64,000 nucleotides of DNA from Blautia schinkii (GCF_013304825.1 NZ_JAAWUO010000001.1:62001-126000); one strand, 5' to 3'; shown: positions 17,278 to 26,482, counted from the first letter of the stretch. The notes: generated by a model not told the origin, from the letters alone. Numbers and translations: made by a program.

Positions 17278-19650
17278 ATGTTTCAGGTAGTAAAAAGAGA
17301 CGGCGAACTGGATGGATTTAAAATGGGAAAGATCACCGCAGCCATTGACAAGGCATTCGATGCGAAGGGCAAGAATTACAGCCCGGATATGATCGATCTT
17401 CTGGGGCTTCGTGTTACTGCAGATTTTCAGAATAAGATCGAGAACAATCGAATTTCAGTAGAGGATATCCAGGACAGTGTGGAGAATGTACTGATCCAGG
17501 CAGGATATTCCGATGTTGCCAAGGCTTATATCCTGTATCGTAAACAGCGTGAGAAGATCCGCAATATGAAATCTACCATCCTTGATTATAAAGAGATCGT
17601 AAACAGCTATGTGAAGGTTGAAGACTGGCGTGTAAAAGAGAACTCAACTGTCACCTATTCCGTAGGAGGACTGATCTTAAGCAATTCCGGTGCAGTAACT
17701 GCCAATTACTGGCTGTCTGAGATTTATGATAATGAGATCGCAGAGGCACACAGGAATGCAGATATCCATATCCATGATCTTTCCATGCTTACAGGCTACT
17801 GTGCAGGCTGGTCACTGAAACAGCTGATTCGTGAGGGACTTGGCGGGATCGAGGGCAAGATCACTTCCGCACCTGCGAAGCATTTAAGCGTGCTCTGCAA
17901 CCAGATGGTGAATTTCCTGGGGATCATGCAGAATGAGTGGGCCGGGGCACAGGCATTTTCATCTTTTGATACGTATCTGGCTCCTTTTGTAAAGGCAGAC
18001 AATCTTTCCTATCCGGAGGTTAAGAAATGTATCGAGGCTTTTGTTTACGGGGTAAATACACCGAGCCGATGGGGAACACAAGCACCGTTCTCAAATATTA
18101 CACTGGACTGGACAGTTCCGGATGATCTTGCAGAGCTTCCTGCTATTGTAGGCGGCAGGGATATGGATTTCAAGTATAAAGACTGTAAGAGAGAGATGGA
18201 TATGGTCAATAAGGCATTTATTGAGACCATGATCGAGGGCGATGCCAACGGCCGTGGATTCCAGTATCCAATCCCGACTTATTCCATCACTAAAGAGTTT
18301 GACTGGTCTGACACTGAGAACAACAGACTTCTTTTTGAAATGACATCCAAGTACGGTACTCCGTATTTTTCCAACTATATCAACAGCGATATGAAACCAA
18401 GCGACATCCGCAGTATGTGCTGCCGTCTCCGCCTGGATCTCCGTGAGCTTCGCAAAAAGAGCGGTGGTTTCTTCGGTTCCGGTGAGAGTACAGGTTCTGT
18501 AGGCGTTGTTACCATCAACATGCCGCGTATCGCATATCTGTCAAAAAGTCCTCAGGAGTTTTACCGCCGTTTGGACAGAATGATGGATATTTCCGCAAGA
18601 TCTCTTCACATTAAGAGAGATGTGATCAGCAAGCTTCTTGATGAGGGATTGTATCCGTATACCAGGAGATATCTTGGAAGCTTTGATAATCATTTTTCCA
18701 CCATTGGTCTTGTGGGAATGAACGAGGCCGGTCTGAACGCATGCTGGCTTAAGAAGGATATGACAGATCCTGCAACCCAGAAGTTTACAAAGGAAGTCCT
18801 GGAGCATATGAGAAACCGTTTGTCTGACTACCAGGAGCAGTATCCGGGAGAACTTTTCAACCTGGAGGCAACACCTGCGGAGTCTACAGCTTACCGTCTT
18901 GCAAAGCATGACAGAAAGCGTTATCCGGACATTCTGACAGCAGGAAAAGAGGGCGACACACCGTATTATACAAACAGCTCTCATCTGCCTGTTGACTATA
19001 CTGCGGATATTTTTGACGCACTGGATATCCAGGATGATCTGCAGACATTGTATACATCAGGAACTGTATTCCACGCATTTCTTGGCGAGAAGCTTCCGGA
19101 CTGGAAAGCAGCAGCTTCTCTTGTACGTAAGATCGCAGAGAACTATCGCCTGCCGTATTACACCATTTCTCCTACATATTCTGTATGTCAGGAGCATGGT
19201 TACATCAGCGGAGAGCACTTTACCTGTCCGAAATGCGGCAAGAAGGCTGAGGTCTACAGCCGTATCACAGGATATTACCGTCCTGTACAGAACTGGAATG
19301 ACGGTAAGACTCAGGAGTATAAGAACCGTACGCTTTATGATATCACACATTCACAGCTGAAAAAGGTTCATACCAGTGTGATGACCATGAAAGGTGACGA
19401 GGTTGAGATCCAGCCGGTTGCATCTCATAAGTATCTGTTTACAACAAGCACCTGCCCGAACTGCCGTATGGCAAAAAAGATGCTGGAAGGTGAAGAGCTG
19501 GAGATCATCGACGCAGAGCAGAATCCGGAGCTTGTCAAACAGTATGGGATCCGCCAGGCTCCGACTCTGGTGATCACTGACGGGGCACAGGTTAAGAAGT
19601 ATGTGAATGCTTCTAATATTCAGAAGTATGTGGATGAAGAACTTGACTGA
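17278..19650 (+). CDS. nrdD: Class III anaerobic ribonucleoside-triphosphate reductase with fused redoxin domain
   Basis: 790 aa. An N-terminal ATP-cone (FQVVKRDGELDGFKMGKITAAIDKAF region) spans residues 1-90, followed by the ten-stranded NrdD barrel. A zinc ribbon (CPKC about 645 after an upstream CQEH) precedes the glycyl-radical loop SRITGYYRPV, with the radical glycine at about 665. The last 70 residues are a glutaredoxin/NrdH-like domain (LFTTSTCPNCRMAKKML, Cys at about 726 and 729; QAPTLVI cis-Pro loop). Fusion to a redoxin suggests the NrdD branch that takes electrons from a thiol redoxin rather than formate. The start is ATG 17278 after GAGGGAGG; an in-frame GTG lies at 17260. No nrdG activase is adjacent. 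Confidence 0.93.
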   Translation: MFQVVKRDGELDGFKMGKITAAIDKAFDAKGKNYSPDMIDLLGLRVTADFQNKIENNRISVEDIQDSVENVLIQAGYSDVAKAYILYRKQREKIRNMKSTILDYKEIVNSYVKVEDWRVKENSTVTYSVGGLILSNSGAVTANYWLSEIYDNEIAEAHRNADIHIHDLSMLTGYCAGWSLKQLIREGLGGIEGKITSAPAKHLSVLCNQMVNFLGIMQNEWAGAQAFSSFDTYLAPFVKADNLSYPEVKKCIEAFVYGVNTPSRWGTQAPFSNITLDWTVPDDLAELPAIVGGRDMDFKYKDCKREMDMVNKAFIETMIEGDANGRGFQYPIPTYSITKEFDWSDTENNRLLFEMTSKYGTPYFSNYINSDMKPSDIRSMCCRLRLDLRELRKKSGGFFGSGESTGSVGVVTINMPRIAYLSKSPQEFYRRLDRMMDISARSLHIKRDVISKLLDEGLYPYTRRYLGSFDNHFSTIGLVGMNEAGLNACWLKKDMTDPATQKFTKEVLEHMRNRLSDYQEQYPGELFNLEATPAESTAYRLAKHDRKRYPDILTAGKEGDTPYYTNSSHLPVDYTADIFDALDIQDDLQTLYTSGTVFHAFLGEKLPDWKAAASLVRKIAENYRLPYYTISPTYSVCQEHGYISGEHFTCPKCGKKAEVYSRITGYYRPVQNWNDGKTQEYKNRTLYDITHSQLKKVHTSVMTMKGDEVEIQPVASHKYLFTTSTCPNCRMAKKMLEGEELEIIDAEQNPELVKQYGIRQAPTLVITDGAQVKKYVNASNIQKYVDEELD

Positions 19651-19800
19651 GGTCTTCATAGGCAACTGCAATTGGGTGCGTTCATAGACGTGAGGTCTTG
19701 GATTAGCGTAGAATTGTTTTGTTTCAAATGAAACGGTAAGTTTTCTGATTGTATTGCATACATGAAATGTAGTGGATTGTTAAGATTCGCAAGGCAAAGA

Positions 19801-19836
19801 CTGGGCACATGTCGAGGGATGTGTGTCCGGCTTTTT
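19801..19836 (+). terminator. Intrinsic terminator after nrdD
   Basis: CTGGGCACAT (19801-19810) pairs, with wobble, with ATGTGTGTCCGG (19819-19830), followed by CTTTTT. The 150 bp between the nrdD stop and this hairpin hold no gene. Confidence 0.75.
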
Positions 19837-19857
19837 GTATGTTTTTTTAATTTGTAA

Positions 19858-19885
19858 TTGACATTTTGTGGGTGTATGATATACT
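19858..19885 (+). promoter_or_regulatory. Promoter and structured leader of the ACT-domain gene
   Basis: TTGACA (19858-19863), 16-bp spacer, TATACT (19880-19885). The transcript would carry a leader of about 200 nt to 20096, beginning with the hairpin AAAGCG-TTA-CGCTTT near 19906-19920. It contains GC-rich segments around 19950-20010. I do not recognise a known riboswitch in it. Confidence 0.75.
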
Positions 19886-20096
19886 GATACTTGAATTTAA
19901 TGATTGAAAGCGTTACGCTTTAACGCGCAAATATAAAACGTGGTTGCTGTGTGCGGCAGGGGGATACCCGGAGATCATTTTCCTTTTGCGTTCCCTTTTT
20001 CCGGGCACGCTGCTGTTAAACATTGAAAAGGCCTGTAAAATGTAACAAAACTCCTCCTTTGGGAAAGAAAAACTATATAGAAATGAGGAATAGATT

Positions 20097-20540
20097 ATGG
20101 TAAAACAGAACATCGTTTTTGTAGAAAACACCCCTGGAAGTCTTCAGAAAGTAACTAAGATCCTTGCGGAGAATCAGATCGACATCTACGGCTTTGGCTG
20201 CTTTGACGCTCCGGAATTCGCAAACTTCCGTATGGTATGTGATGCACCGGAAAAAGCAGACAAGATCATGGCTGAGAATGGCTACATGACACGTATCACA
20301 CAGGCGATCCTTGTAGACCTTCAGGACGAGATCGGCGGTCTGGACAAGCTCTTAAGCGTTATGGGCGACAGCAATGTAAACCTTCACTACATTTACACCT
20401 TCTTCCACAGGGGCCTGAAAGTCCCGGTAGCGATCATGCACTGTGAAGATCTTCTGGTTGCAGAGAGCGTACTCCGCAACAACGGCTTCAAAGTTCTCAA
20501 TCGCCTTGTGAATCCGGACGGAGCAGAAGAAGAGAAATAA
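20097..20540 (+). CDS. Tandem ACT-domain protein
   Basis: 147 aa consisting of two ACT domains (about 4-70 and 73-140); the first starts NIVFVENTPGSLQKVTKILAEN (seen as ENTPGSLQKV), the second has DLQDEIGGLDKLL. ACT domains bind amino acids. Free-standing tandem ACT proteins are probable amino-acid-responsive regulators, but no target is evident. It is monocistronic, with a long leader and its own terminator. The adjacent azlCD genes (branched-chain amino acid export) give a weak hint of amino-acid homeostasis. The ATG follows ATGAGGAATAG. Confidence 0.85.
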   Translation: MVKQNIVFVENTPGSLQKVTKILAENQIDIYGFGCFDAPEFANFRMVCDAPEKADKIMAENGYMTRITQAILVDLQDEIGGLDKLLSVMGDSNVNLHYIYTFFHRGLKVPVAIMHCEDLLVAESVLRNNGFKVLNRLVNPDGAEEEK

Positions 20541-20615
20541 AAAAGGAAATTCAGGAATGAAGTATCGCATTTTGCTGTGAAGTATTGAAGTTTTGATATG
20601 GCAATGCTACAATAA

Positions 20616-20664
20616 AAGAGCGTGTCAGGAAGCAGAAAAAAGTTTCCAGGCACGCTCTTATTTA
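20616..20664 (+). terminator. Intrinsic terminator after the ACT gene
   Basis: AAGAGCGTG (20616-20624) pairs with CACGCTCTT (20651-20659), with an internal GGAA.../TTTCC helix. The 3' tail ATTTA is short of Ts, so efficiency may be moderate. Confidence 0.7.
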
Positions 20665-20764
20665 CGTGTACAACCAGGTTTATGACTACATAGAATTCTG
20701 GGTCGGGCCGTAAACGCAGATGATCTCATCTGCCTGGCGGACGTACATACAATGGAGGAAATCG

Positions 20765-21484
20765 ATGAAAAGAGAAAGTTTCAGAAAAGGTATGAAGGAT
20801 GGCATTCCCATTGCATTGGGATATTTTGCAGTGTCGTTCACCTTTGGCATGATGGCCGTTGCCGGAGGTTTAAGTATCTGGCAGGCAGTTCTTATCTCGC
20901 TGACCAACCTGACATCAGCTGGGCAGTTTGCAGGACTGGATATTATTTTTGCAGGGGGTTCCATGTGGGAGATGGCTATGACCCAGTTGGTGATCAACCT
21001 CAGGTATTGTCTGATGTCTTTTTCCCTGTCGCAGAAATTCCGGCGTGAGGAATCAGGTATCCTGAAGTACATCGCTGCATTCGGAATCACAGATGAGATC
21101 TTCGGGATCAGTGCGGCCCAGGAGGGAAAAGTCAGCGTATTTTATAATTACGGAGCTATGTGTGTAGCGATCCCTGGATGGACTTTGGGAACCCTGGTGG
21201 GCGGTATTTCAGGAAGCCTTCTTCCGGATTTTATGCTCAGTGCACTGAGCGTGGCTATTTACGGAATGTTCCTGGCGATCATCATTCCACCATCCAAGAA
21301 GAGCAAATCTGTTCTTGGTGTTGTTGTGGCTTCCATGGCAGTCAGCACTATCTTTGCGGTGATTCCTGTGCTGAAGCAGGTATCTTCCGGATTTATGATC
21401 ATCATTACAACACTGCTGGTTGCAGGTCTGGCAGCTTATTTCTGCCCGGTGGAAGAGAAGGAGGAAGCATCTCATGAGTCATAA
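20765..21484 (+). CDS. azlC: AzlC-family branched-chain amino acid exporter, large subunit
   Basis: 239 aa, multi-spanning membrane protein. The start FRKGMKDGIPIALGYFAVSFTFG and the LTNLTSAGQFAGL motif around residue 57 are typical of AzlC; NLRYCLMS near 90 and the FGITDE segment near 115 are also conserved. With AzlD it exports branched-chain amino acids and analogues. The ATG at 20765, 4 bp after GGAGGAA, is preferred over 20720. It overlaps azlD by 11 bp. Confidence 0.92.
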   Translation: MKRESFRKGMKDGIPIALGYFAVSFTFGMMAVAGGLSIWQAVLISLTNLTSAGQFAGLDIIFAGGSMWEMAMTQLVINLRYCLMSFSLSQKFRREESGILKYIAAFGITDEIFGISAAQEGKVSVFYNYGAMCVAIPGWTLGTLVGGISGSLLPDFMLSALSVAIYGMFLAIIIPPSKKSKSVLGVVVASMAVSTIFAVIPVLKQVSSGFMIIITTLLVAGLAAYFCPVEEKEEASHES

Positions 21485-21788
21485 TGTATATCTCTATATC
21501 CTGGTGATGGCAGCAGTCACCTACCTGATCCGTATGCTGCCCCTTGCTCTTGCAAAAAATGAGATCAGAAGCCCGTTTATCAAGTCCTTTCTGTACTATG
21601 TACCATACGCCTGTCTGGCAGCAATGACTTTCCCGGCCATCCTCAAAGCCACAGACAGCATCATCTCCGGCGCAGCAGGCTTCTTCGTAGCCCTCATCGC
21701 AGCATATAAGGAAAAGAGCCTGATCACAGTGGCACTGCTGGCATGCGCGGCAGTGTTTATTGTGGAGCGGGTGCTGGTATTTATCTGA
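21474..21788 (+). CDS. azlD: AzlD-family branched-chain amino acid exporter, small subunit
   Basis: 104 aa with three to four membrane segments. The AzlD signature TYLIRMLPLAL is at residues about 17-27 and FLYYVPYACLAAMTFPAIL near 40. The start MSHNVYLYIL at 21474 follows AAGGAGGAA within the end of azlC; the partner overlap indicates translational coupling. Confidence 0.92.
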   Translation: MSHNVYLYILVMAAVTYLIRMLPLALAKNEIRSPFIKSFLYYVPYACLAAMTFPAILKATDSIISGAAGFFVALIAAYKEKSLITVALLACAAVFIVERVLVFI

Positions 21789-21858
21789 GAGAACGAAGTT
21801 TTAACAAAGAATACTTAAAAATATCTGGATCGGCAATAAGTAATTGTCTCTAAAGTAT

Positions 21859-21889
21859 GGGAGAAAGCATTTGAAGGCTTTCTCCCTTT
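21859..21889. terminator. Bidirectional terminator between azlD and dapF
   Basis: GGGAGAAAGC (21859-21868) pairs with GCTTTCTCCC (21877-21886), flanked by TTTAT on the + side. It lies between convergent genes. Confidence 0.8.
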
Positions 21890-21894
21890 ATCAT

Positions 21895-22749
21895 TTATTC
21901 ACCAAGAAAACCAAGATCAATTTCTCCGTCGAACACTGTAGTTGCAGGTCCGGTCATGTATACGAGGTTTTCGTCTCTTTCCCAGGAAATGCTTAAGTTA
22001 CCGCCGAGAAGCTGTACAGTTACCGGTTTTGTGCCGTCCACTTTGTCGTTGAGTATGGAGGAAACAGCTACTGCGCAGGCACCTGTACCGCAGGCCAGTG
22101 TCTCACCGGAGCCACGCTCCCAGACACGCATCTTCACAGTATTGCGGTCGATCAGCTGGACAAATTCCGTGTTGACCCTGTCAGGGAAGCATACGTGATT
22201 CTCAAAAGAAGGGCCGATTTTTTCCAGATCAAGGCTGTCTACATCATCTACATAAATGATCGCATGAGGATTACCCATGGAAACAGCAGTCATGCGGTAT
22301 TCTTTTCCATCCACAGTGATAGGCGCATTGATGACCTGTTCAGTCTCAGCAACGACAGGGATCTCTTTTGCAGTAAGGATCGGGGAGCCCATGTTGACTT
22401 TTACCATGGAAGCCTTGCCGTCGCGGATGGTGAGATCTACATATTTAATACCGCTTCTTGTGGCAATGCTTAAGGATGTCTTGTCCACAATACCGTGATC
22501 GTAGACATATTTGGCAACGCAGCGGATTCCGTTTCCGCACATTGCACCCTGGGAACCATCCAGGTTGTACATATCCATCTCGCAGTCTGCGATCTCGGAC
22601 GGGCGGATCAGGATCAGACCGTCGGAACCGATGCCAAAGTGGCGGTCGCTGACAAATTTCGCTACAGCTGACGGATCCTTGACAGTCTCCTCAAAACAGT
22701 TTACATATACATAATCGTTTCCAATGCCGTGCATTTTCGTGAATTTCAT
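21895..22749 (-). CDS. dapF: Diaminopimelate epimerase
   Basis: 284 aa. It converts LL- to meso-diaminopimelate for peptidoglycan and lysine. Both active-site cysteines are present: AMCGNGIRC near residue 72 and LACGTGACA near 220. The N-terminus FTKMHGIGNDY(V)Y and GNPHAII are standard. AAGGAGG precedes the start on the minus strand, and a TATAAT is at 22775-22780 (minus). It matches the mDAP-type MurE at 35911. It stands alone. Confidence 0.97.
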   Translation of the reverse strand: MKFTKMHGIGNDYVYVNCFEETVKDPSAVAKFVSDRHFGIGSDGLILIRPSEIADCEMDMYNLDGSQGAMCGNGIRCVAKYVYDHGIVDKTSLSIATRSGIKYVDLTIRDGKASMVKVNMGSPILTAKEIPVVAETEQVINAPITVDGKEYRMTAVSMGNPHAIIYVDDVDSLDLEKIGPSFENHVCFPDRVNTEFVQLIDRNTVKMRVWERGSGETLACGTGACAVAVSSILNDKVDGTKPVTVQLLGGNLSISWERDENLVYMTGPATTVFDGEIDLGFLGE

Positions 22750-22964
22750 AATAATAACCTCCTTATTCCAGACTATTATACTTGGTTTTTCCGCAGGAGC
22801 ACAAGCCCTTACTGTAAAAACATTCCGGGAATATTGGCCGGCTGCGGAGTGAACAGTGTTTCAATTTCTTCCTCTGGTATTATAGTATACTGGATAATTG
22901 TTATCGAAAAGTGAATTTTACCATGGATTGGAAAGAAAAAATCCTGGATATAGGTTTTCGGTGC

Positions 22965-22992
22965 TTGCATTTTATTGAAAACATGGTATCAT
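22965..22992 (+). promoter_or_regulatory. Promoter of the amino-acid ABC transporter operon
   Basis: TTGCAT (22965-22970), 16-bp spacer, TATCAT (22987-22992). A leader of about 115 nt follows. The 22750-22964 stretch otherwise carries only the minus-strand dapF promoter and a GCGGAGTGAACAG block resembling the small hairpin family at 12423 and 25594. Confidence 0.55.
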
Positions 22993-23033
22993 AAAACAAA
23001 GCAATATGCATAACATTGCATAATTATGCTGTG

Positions 23034-23086
23034 CATCGCGAAATGTGCTGCTTTGGCTTTGTAAGAAAGCAGCCCCTTTCGCGATG
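23034..23086 (+). promoter_or_regulatory. Long hairpin in the transporter leader
   Basis: CATCGCGAAA (23034-23043) pairs with TTTCGCGATG (23077-23086), and inside it GCTGCTTT (23047-23054) pairs with AAAGCAGC (23066-23073). No T run follows; AGGAGG of the first gene comes 13 bp later. It could stabilise the mRNA or bind a regulator. It does not match a T-box. Confidence 0.7.
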
Positions 23087-23113
23087 TACACAAAATTCAG
23101 GAGGAAGAAAAAA

Positions 23114-23890
23114 ATGAAGAGAAAATTTATGGCACTTGCACTTGCAGCAGCTATGACAGTATCCATGACATCCGCTGTTTTTGCAGCAGATGAGATTAAA
23201 AGTGCAGATGATCTGGAAGGTAAGAAGATCGGTGTTCAGCTTGGAACAACAGGTGATACACTTGCAACAGACATCAAGGATGCAACAGTAGAGAGATACA
23301 ATAAAGGAAACGATGCAGTTCTTGCTCTGAAACAGGGTAAAGTTGACTGTGTAGTTATCGACAGCGAGCCGGCTAAGAAATTTGTTGAGAAAAACGACGA
23401 CCTTGATATCATTGAGGATGTTTTTGACAAAGAGGAGTATGCAATCTGTCTTTCCAAAGACAATGAAGATCTGACGAAAGAGTTCAATGAAGCACTGAAG
23501 GAGCTGAAGGATGAGGGAACACTGGATTCCATCAGAGATAACTACATCGGTGATGACGCTGGTAAGACACCATATGAGTCTCCGAAGGATGCAGATCATT
23601 CCAAGGGAACTCTTACAATGGCAACTAACGCAACATTCCAGCCATACGAATACTATGACGGAGATAATATCGTAGGTATTGATGCTGATATCGCTCAGGC
23701 TGTCTGCGATAAACTTGGATATGAGCTGAAGATCGAGGATATGGAGTTTGACGCCATCGTAAATGCGGTTAAATCCGGAAAAGCAGATTTCGGTGCAGCA
23801 GGAATGACTGTAACAGAAGACCGTAAGAAGAGCGTTGATTTCACAGATCCATACACAACAGCAGAACAGGTTATCATTGTACAGAAATAA
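23114..23890 (+). CDS. Amino-acid ABC transporter substrate-binding protein with circularly permuted lobes
   Basis: 258 aa. A Sec signal peptide (residues 1-24, ending AVFA) has no lipobox cysteine. The SBP_bac_3 fold is present, but the order is reversed. Residues about 27-145 are what is normally the second half (IKSADDLEGKKIGVQLGTTGD, QGKVDCVVID, EEYAI, and the C-terminal helices ELKDEGTLDSIRDNYI). After a linker at 146-164 comes what is normally the first half (TLTMATNATFQPYEYYDGD, GIDADIAQAV, GMTVTEDRKKSVDFT, EQVIIVQK), where the protein stops. The ligand Arg (TEDR) and Asp (VVID) are retained. The start ATG at 23114 follows AGGAGGAAG. It is probably the binding component for the permease and ATPase downstream, for polar amino acids. 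The fold call is firm; the permutation is read from motif order. Confidence 0.88.
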   Translation: MKRKFMALALAAAMTVSMTSAVFAADEIKSADDLEGKKIGVQLGTTGDTLATDIKDATVERYNKGNDAVLALKQGKVDCVVIDSEPAKKFVEKNDDLDIIEDVFDKEEYAICLSKDNEDLTKEFNEALKELKDEGTLDSIRDNYIGDDAGKTPYESPKDADHSKGTLTMATNATFQPYEYYDGDNIVGIDADIAQAVCDKLGYELKIEDMEFDAIVNAVKSGKADFGAAGMTVTEDRKKSVDFTDPYTTAEQVIIVQK

Positions 23891-23927
23891 AGAGATTTTT
23901 CTGACAGAAAATTATAAGAACTGAATT

Positions 23928-23970
23928 CAGGTTCCGGATATCCGGGGGCATTTCCGGAGTCTGGAACCTG
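23928..23970 (+). promoter_or_regulatory. Intercistronic hairpin between binding protein and permease genes
   Basis: CAGGTTCC (23928-23935) pairs with GGAACCTG (23963-23970), with further GGATATCC/CCGGA pairing inside. Such structures after a binding-protein gene often protect the upstream mRNA and so raise binding protein over permease; that role is inferred here. Confidence 0.7.
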
Positions 23971-23993
23971 TAATTTTGGAAAGGGTGGAAATT

Positions 23994-24683
23994 TTGAGTC
24001 TTATTGAACAGTTTCAGTTTAACTTTCTGGACGACAATCGCTGGCAGTTCATTGTATCCGGTCTGAAAAACACCATCATAATCACATTCTTTGCGGTTCT
24101 GCTTGGTATTTTCCTTGGATTTGTGATCGCCATTGTCCGTTCCACACATGATAAAACAGGTAAGCTTAAGATCCTCAATGCAATCTGCAGAGTTTACCTG
24201 ACAGTGATCCGCGGTACACCAACCATGGTACAGCTGCTGATCGTTTACTATGTTATTTTTGCAACTGTAGATCCAGGTAAGATCGTAGTTGCTATTATTG
24301 CATTCGGTATGAACTCCGCTGCATACGTAGCTGAGATCGTCCGTTCCGGTATCATGTCCATTGACCAGGGACAGTTTGAGGCAGGCCGAAGCCTGGGCCT
24401 TAATTATACACAGACTATGACGAAGATCATTCTTCCGCAGGCAGTCAAAAATATTCTTCCTGCACTTGGAAATGAGCTGATCGTTCTCTTAAAAGAGACA
24501 TCCATCAGTGGTTACATCGGTCTTACAGATCTGACCCGTGGCGGTGATATTATCCGAAGCCAGACATACAGCGCACTTTTTCCATTGCTGGCAGTAGCAG
24601 CGATCTATCTTGTGATCGTTTGCTTCCTTACCTACCTTGTAGGAAAACTTGAGAGGAGGCTGAGAACCAATGAGCGTAAGTAA
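23994..24683 (+). CDS. Amino-acid ABC transporter permease (HisM/GlnP type)
   Basis: 229 aa with about five membrane helices. The N-terminus [20 protein letters not shown] and the [16 protein letters not shown] block are characteristic of polar amino acid permeases. The EAA loop that docks the ATPase is [22 protein letters not shown] around residue 135 (key EAG...G...ILPQA). The start is uncertain: a TTG at 23994 is 5 bp after AAAGGGTGG and fits the family length; GTG 23985 or TTG 23976 are alternatives. The 3' end overlaps the ATPase gene by 14 bp. Confidence 0.93.
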   Translation: MSLIEQFQFNFLDDNRWQFIVSGLKNTIIITFFAVLLGIFLGFVIAIVRSTHDKTGKLKILNAICRVYLTVIRGTPTMVQLLIVYYVIFATVDPGKIVVAIIAFGMNSAAYVAEIVRSGIMSIDQGQFEAGRSLGLNYTQTMTKIILPQAVKNILPALGNELIVLLKETSISGYIGLTDLTRGGDIIRSQTYSALFPLLAVAAIYLVIVCFLTYLVGKLERRLRTNERK

Positions 24684-25413
24684 TGAAGTACTTCTTGATG
24701 TGCAGGGACTTGAAAAGGCCTATGGCGGTAATCAGGTTCTCAACGGAATTACCACACAGATCCGCAGGGGTGAAGTAGTAGCCATCATCGGACCATCCGG
24801 CTGCGGTAAATCCACATTCCTCCGTTCCCTGAATCTTCTGGAGGAGCCTACCGGGGGAAAAATCCTCTTCGAAGGAACAGACATCACAGATCCGAAGGTG
24901 GATATCAACCGTCACCGTCAGAAGATCGGAATGGTGTTCCAGCAGTTTAACCTGTTCCCTCACAAGACTGTAAAAGAGAACATTATGCTTGCGCCGGTAA
25001 CTCTGAAGCTGATGAGCAAAGAAGAGGCAGAGAAAACAGCTCTGGAGCTTCTGAAGCGTGTCGGTCTTCCGGATAAGGCAGATTCCTATCCGGATATGCT
25101 TTCCGGCGGTCAGAAGCAGCGTATTGCCATTGCAAGATCCCTGGCTATGAATCCGGATGTGATGCTTTTTGATGAGCCAACATCTGCCCTTGACCCGGAG
25201 ATGGTCGGTGAGGTTCTGGAACTGATGCAGGAGCTTGCAAAATCCGGCATGACCATGGTAGTGGTAACACATGAGATGGGATTTGCCCGTGAAGTGGCAA
25301 CAAGAGTTCTTTTTATCGATGAAGGGAAGATCCAGGAGGAGAATTCTCCGAAAGAGTTTTTTGCAAATCCAAAGAACAAACGACTTCGTGAGTTCCTTTC
25401 AAAAACATTATAA
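24670..25413 (+). CDS. Amino-acid ABC transporter ATPase (GlnQ type)
   Basis: 247 aa, complete ABC ATPase: Walker [10 protein letters not shown] (around residue 41), Q-loop [10 protein letters not shown], signature LSGGQKQR, Walker B VMLFDEP, switch His in VVTHEM. Sequence style ([19 protein letters not shown]) is that of the GlnQ/HisP polar amino-acid group. It overlaps the permease gene. It energises the importer whose binding protein is the permuted one at 23114. Confidence 0.96.
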   Translation: MSVSNEVLLDVQGLEKAYGGNQVLNGITTQIRRGEVVAIIGPSGCGKSTFLRSLNLLEEPTGGKILFEGTDITDPKVDINRHRQKIGMVFQQFNLFPHKTVKENIMLAPVTLKLMSKEEAEKTALELLKRVGLPDKADSYPDMLSGGQKQRIAIARSLAMNPDVMLFDEPTSALDPEMVGEVLELMQELAKSGMTMVVVTHEMGFAREVATRVLFIDEGKIQEENSPKEFFANPKNKRLREFLSKTL

Positions 25414-25421
25414 AAAAATCC

Positions 25422-25481
25422 AAAAGCCGGTGCTTTTCGTGAACTGTATTGTATGCAGAACGGAAAATATCGGCTTTTTTT
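25422..25481 (+). terminator. Terminator-like structure after the ABC operon
   Basis: AAAAGCCG (25422-25429) pairs with CGGCTTTT (25471-25478) and runs into a T tract. The loop of about 40 nt is long and only partly self-complementary. Confidence 0.6.
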
Positions 25482-25497
25482 GTAGTACAGTATATGG

Positions 25498-25503
25498 TAT
25501 AAT
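25498..25503 (+). promoter_or_regulatory. -10 element of a likely nagB promoter
   Basis: TATAAT at 25498-25503. No consensus -35 is present at the right distance (T run at 25475-25480), so an activator or an extended element may be needed. The leader to 25695 is about 185 nt and includes the small hairpin repeat at 25594. Confidence 0.45.
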
Positions 25504-25593
25504 GATGCTATTATTCGCAGGCAATATTCTGCGGAGTTTTTATGTAGGAGAAGGTCACAGAAACCCCGGGAATCAAGTTTGCTTTGCGAAGAG

Positions 25594-25620
25594 TGCTGCT
25601 GGTCACGGAGTGAACAGCAG
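25594..25620. repeat. Small intergenic hairpin repeat, copy B
   Basis: GCTGCTG-G-TCAC-GGA-GTGA-A-CAGCAGC: same architecture as 12423-12447 with a GGA triloop. The outer stem differs by paired changes (TTACTG/CAGTAA versus CTGCTG/CAGCAG), and the downstream CRRTTA flank is shared. Confidence 0.7.
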
Positions 25621-25662
25621 CGATTAAAATATGGGATTGTATTTTACAAAATTTGGGCGTAA

Positions 25663-26439
<777 letters not shown>

Positions 26440-26482
26440 GCACAGAGCATGAGAGAACTGCGGAGAGGGGAAAAGAAGAACT

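Noticed and set aside
23034-23086. T-box or known amino-acid riboswitch
   Set aside because: No T-box sequence, no anti-terminator or U run, and too short for lysine or glycine riboswitches.
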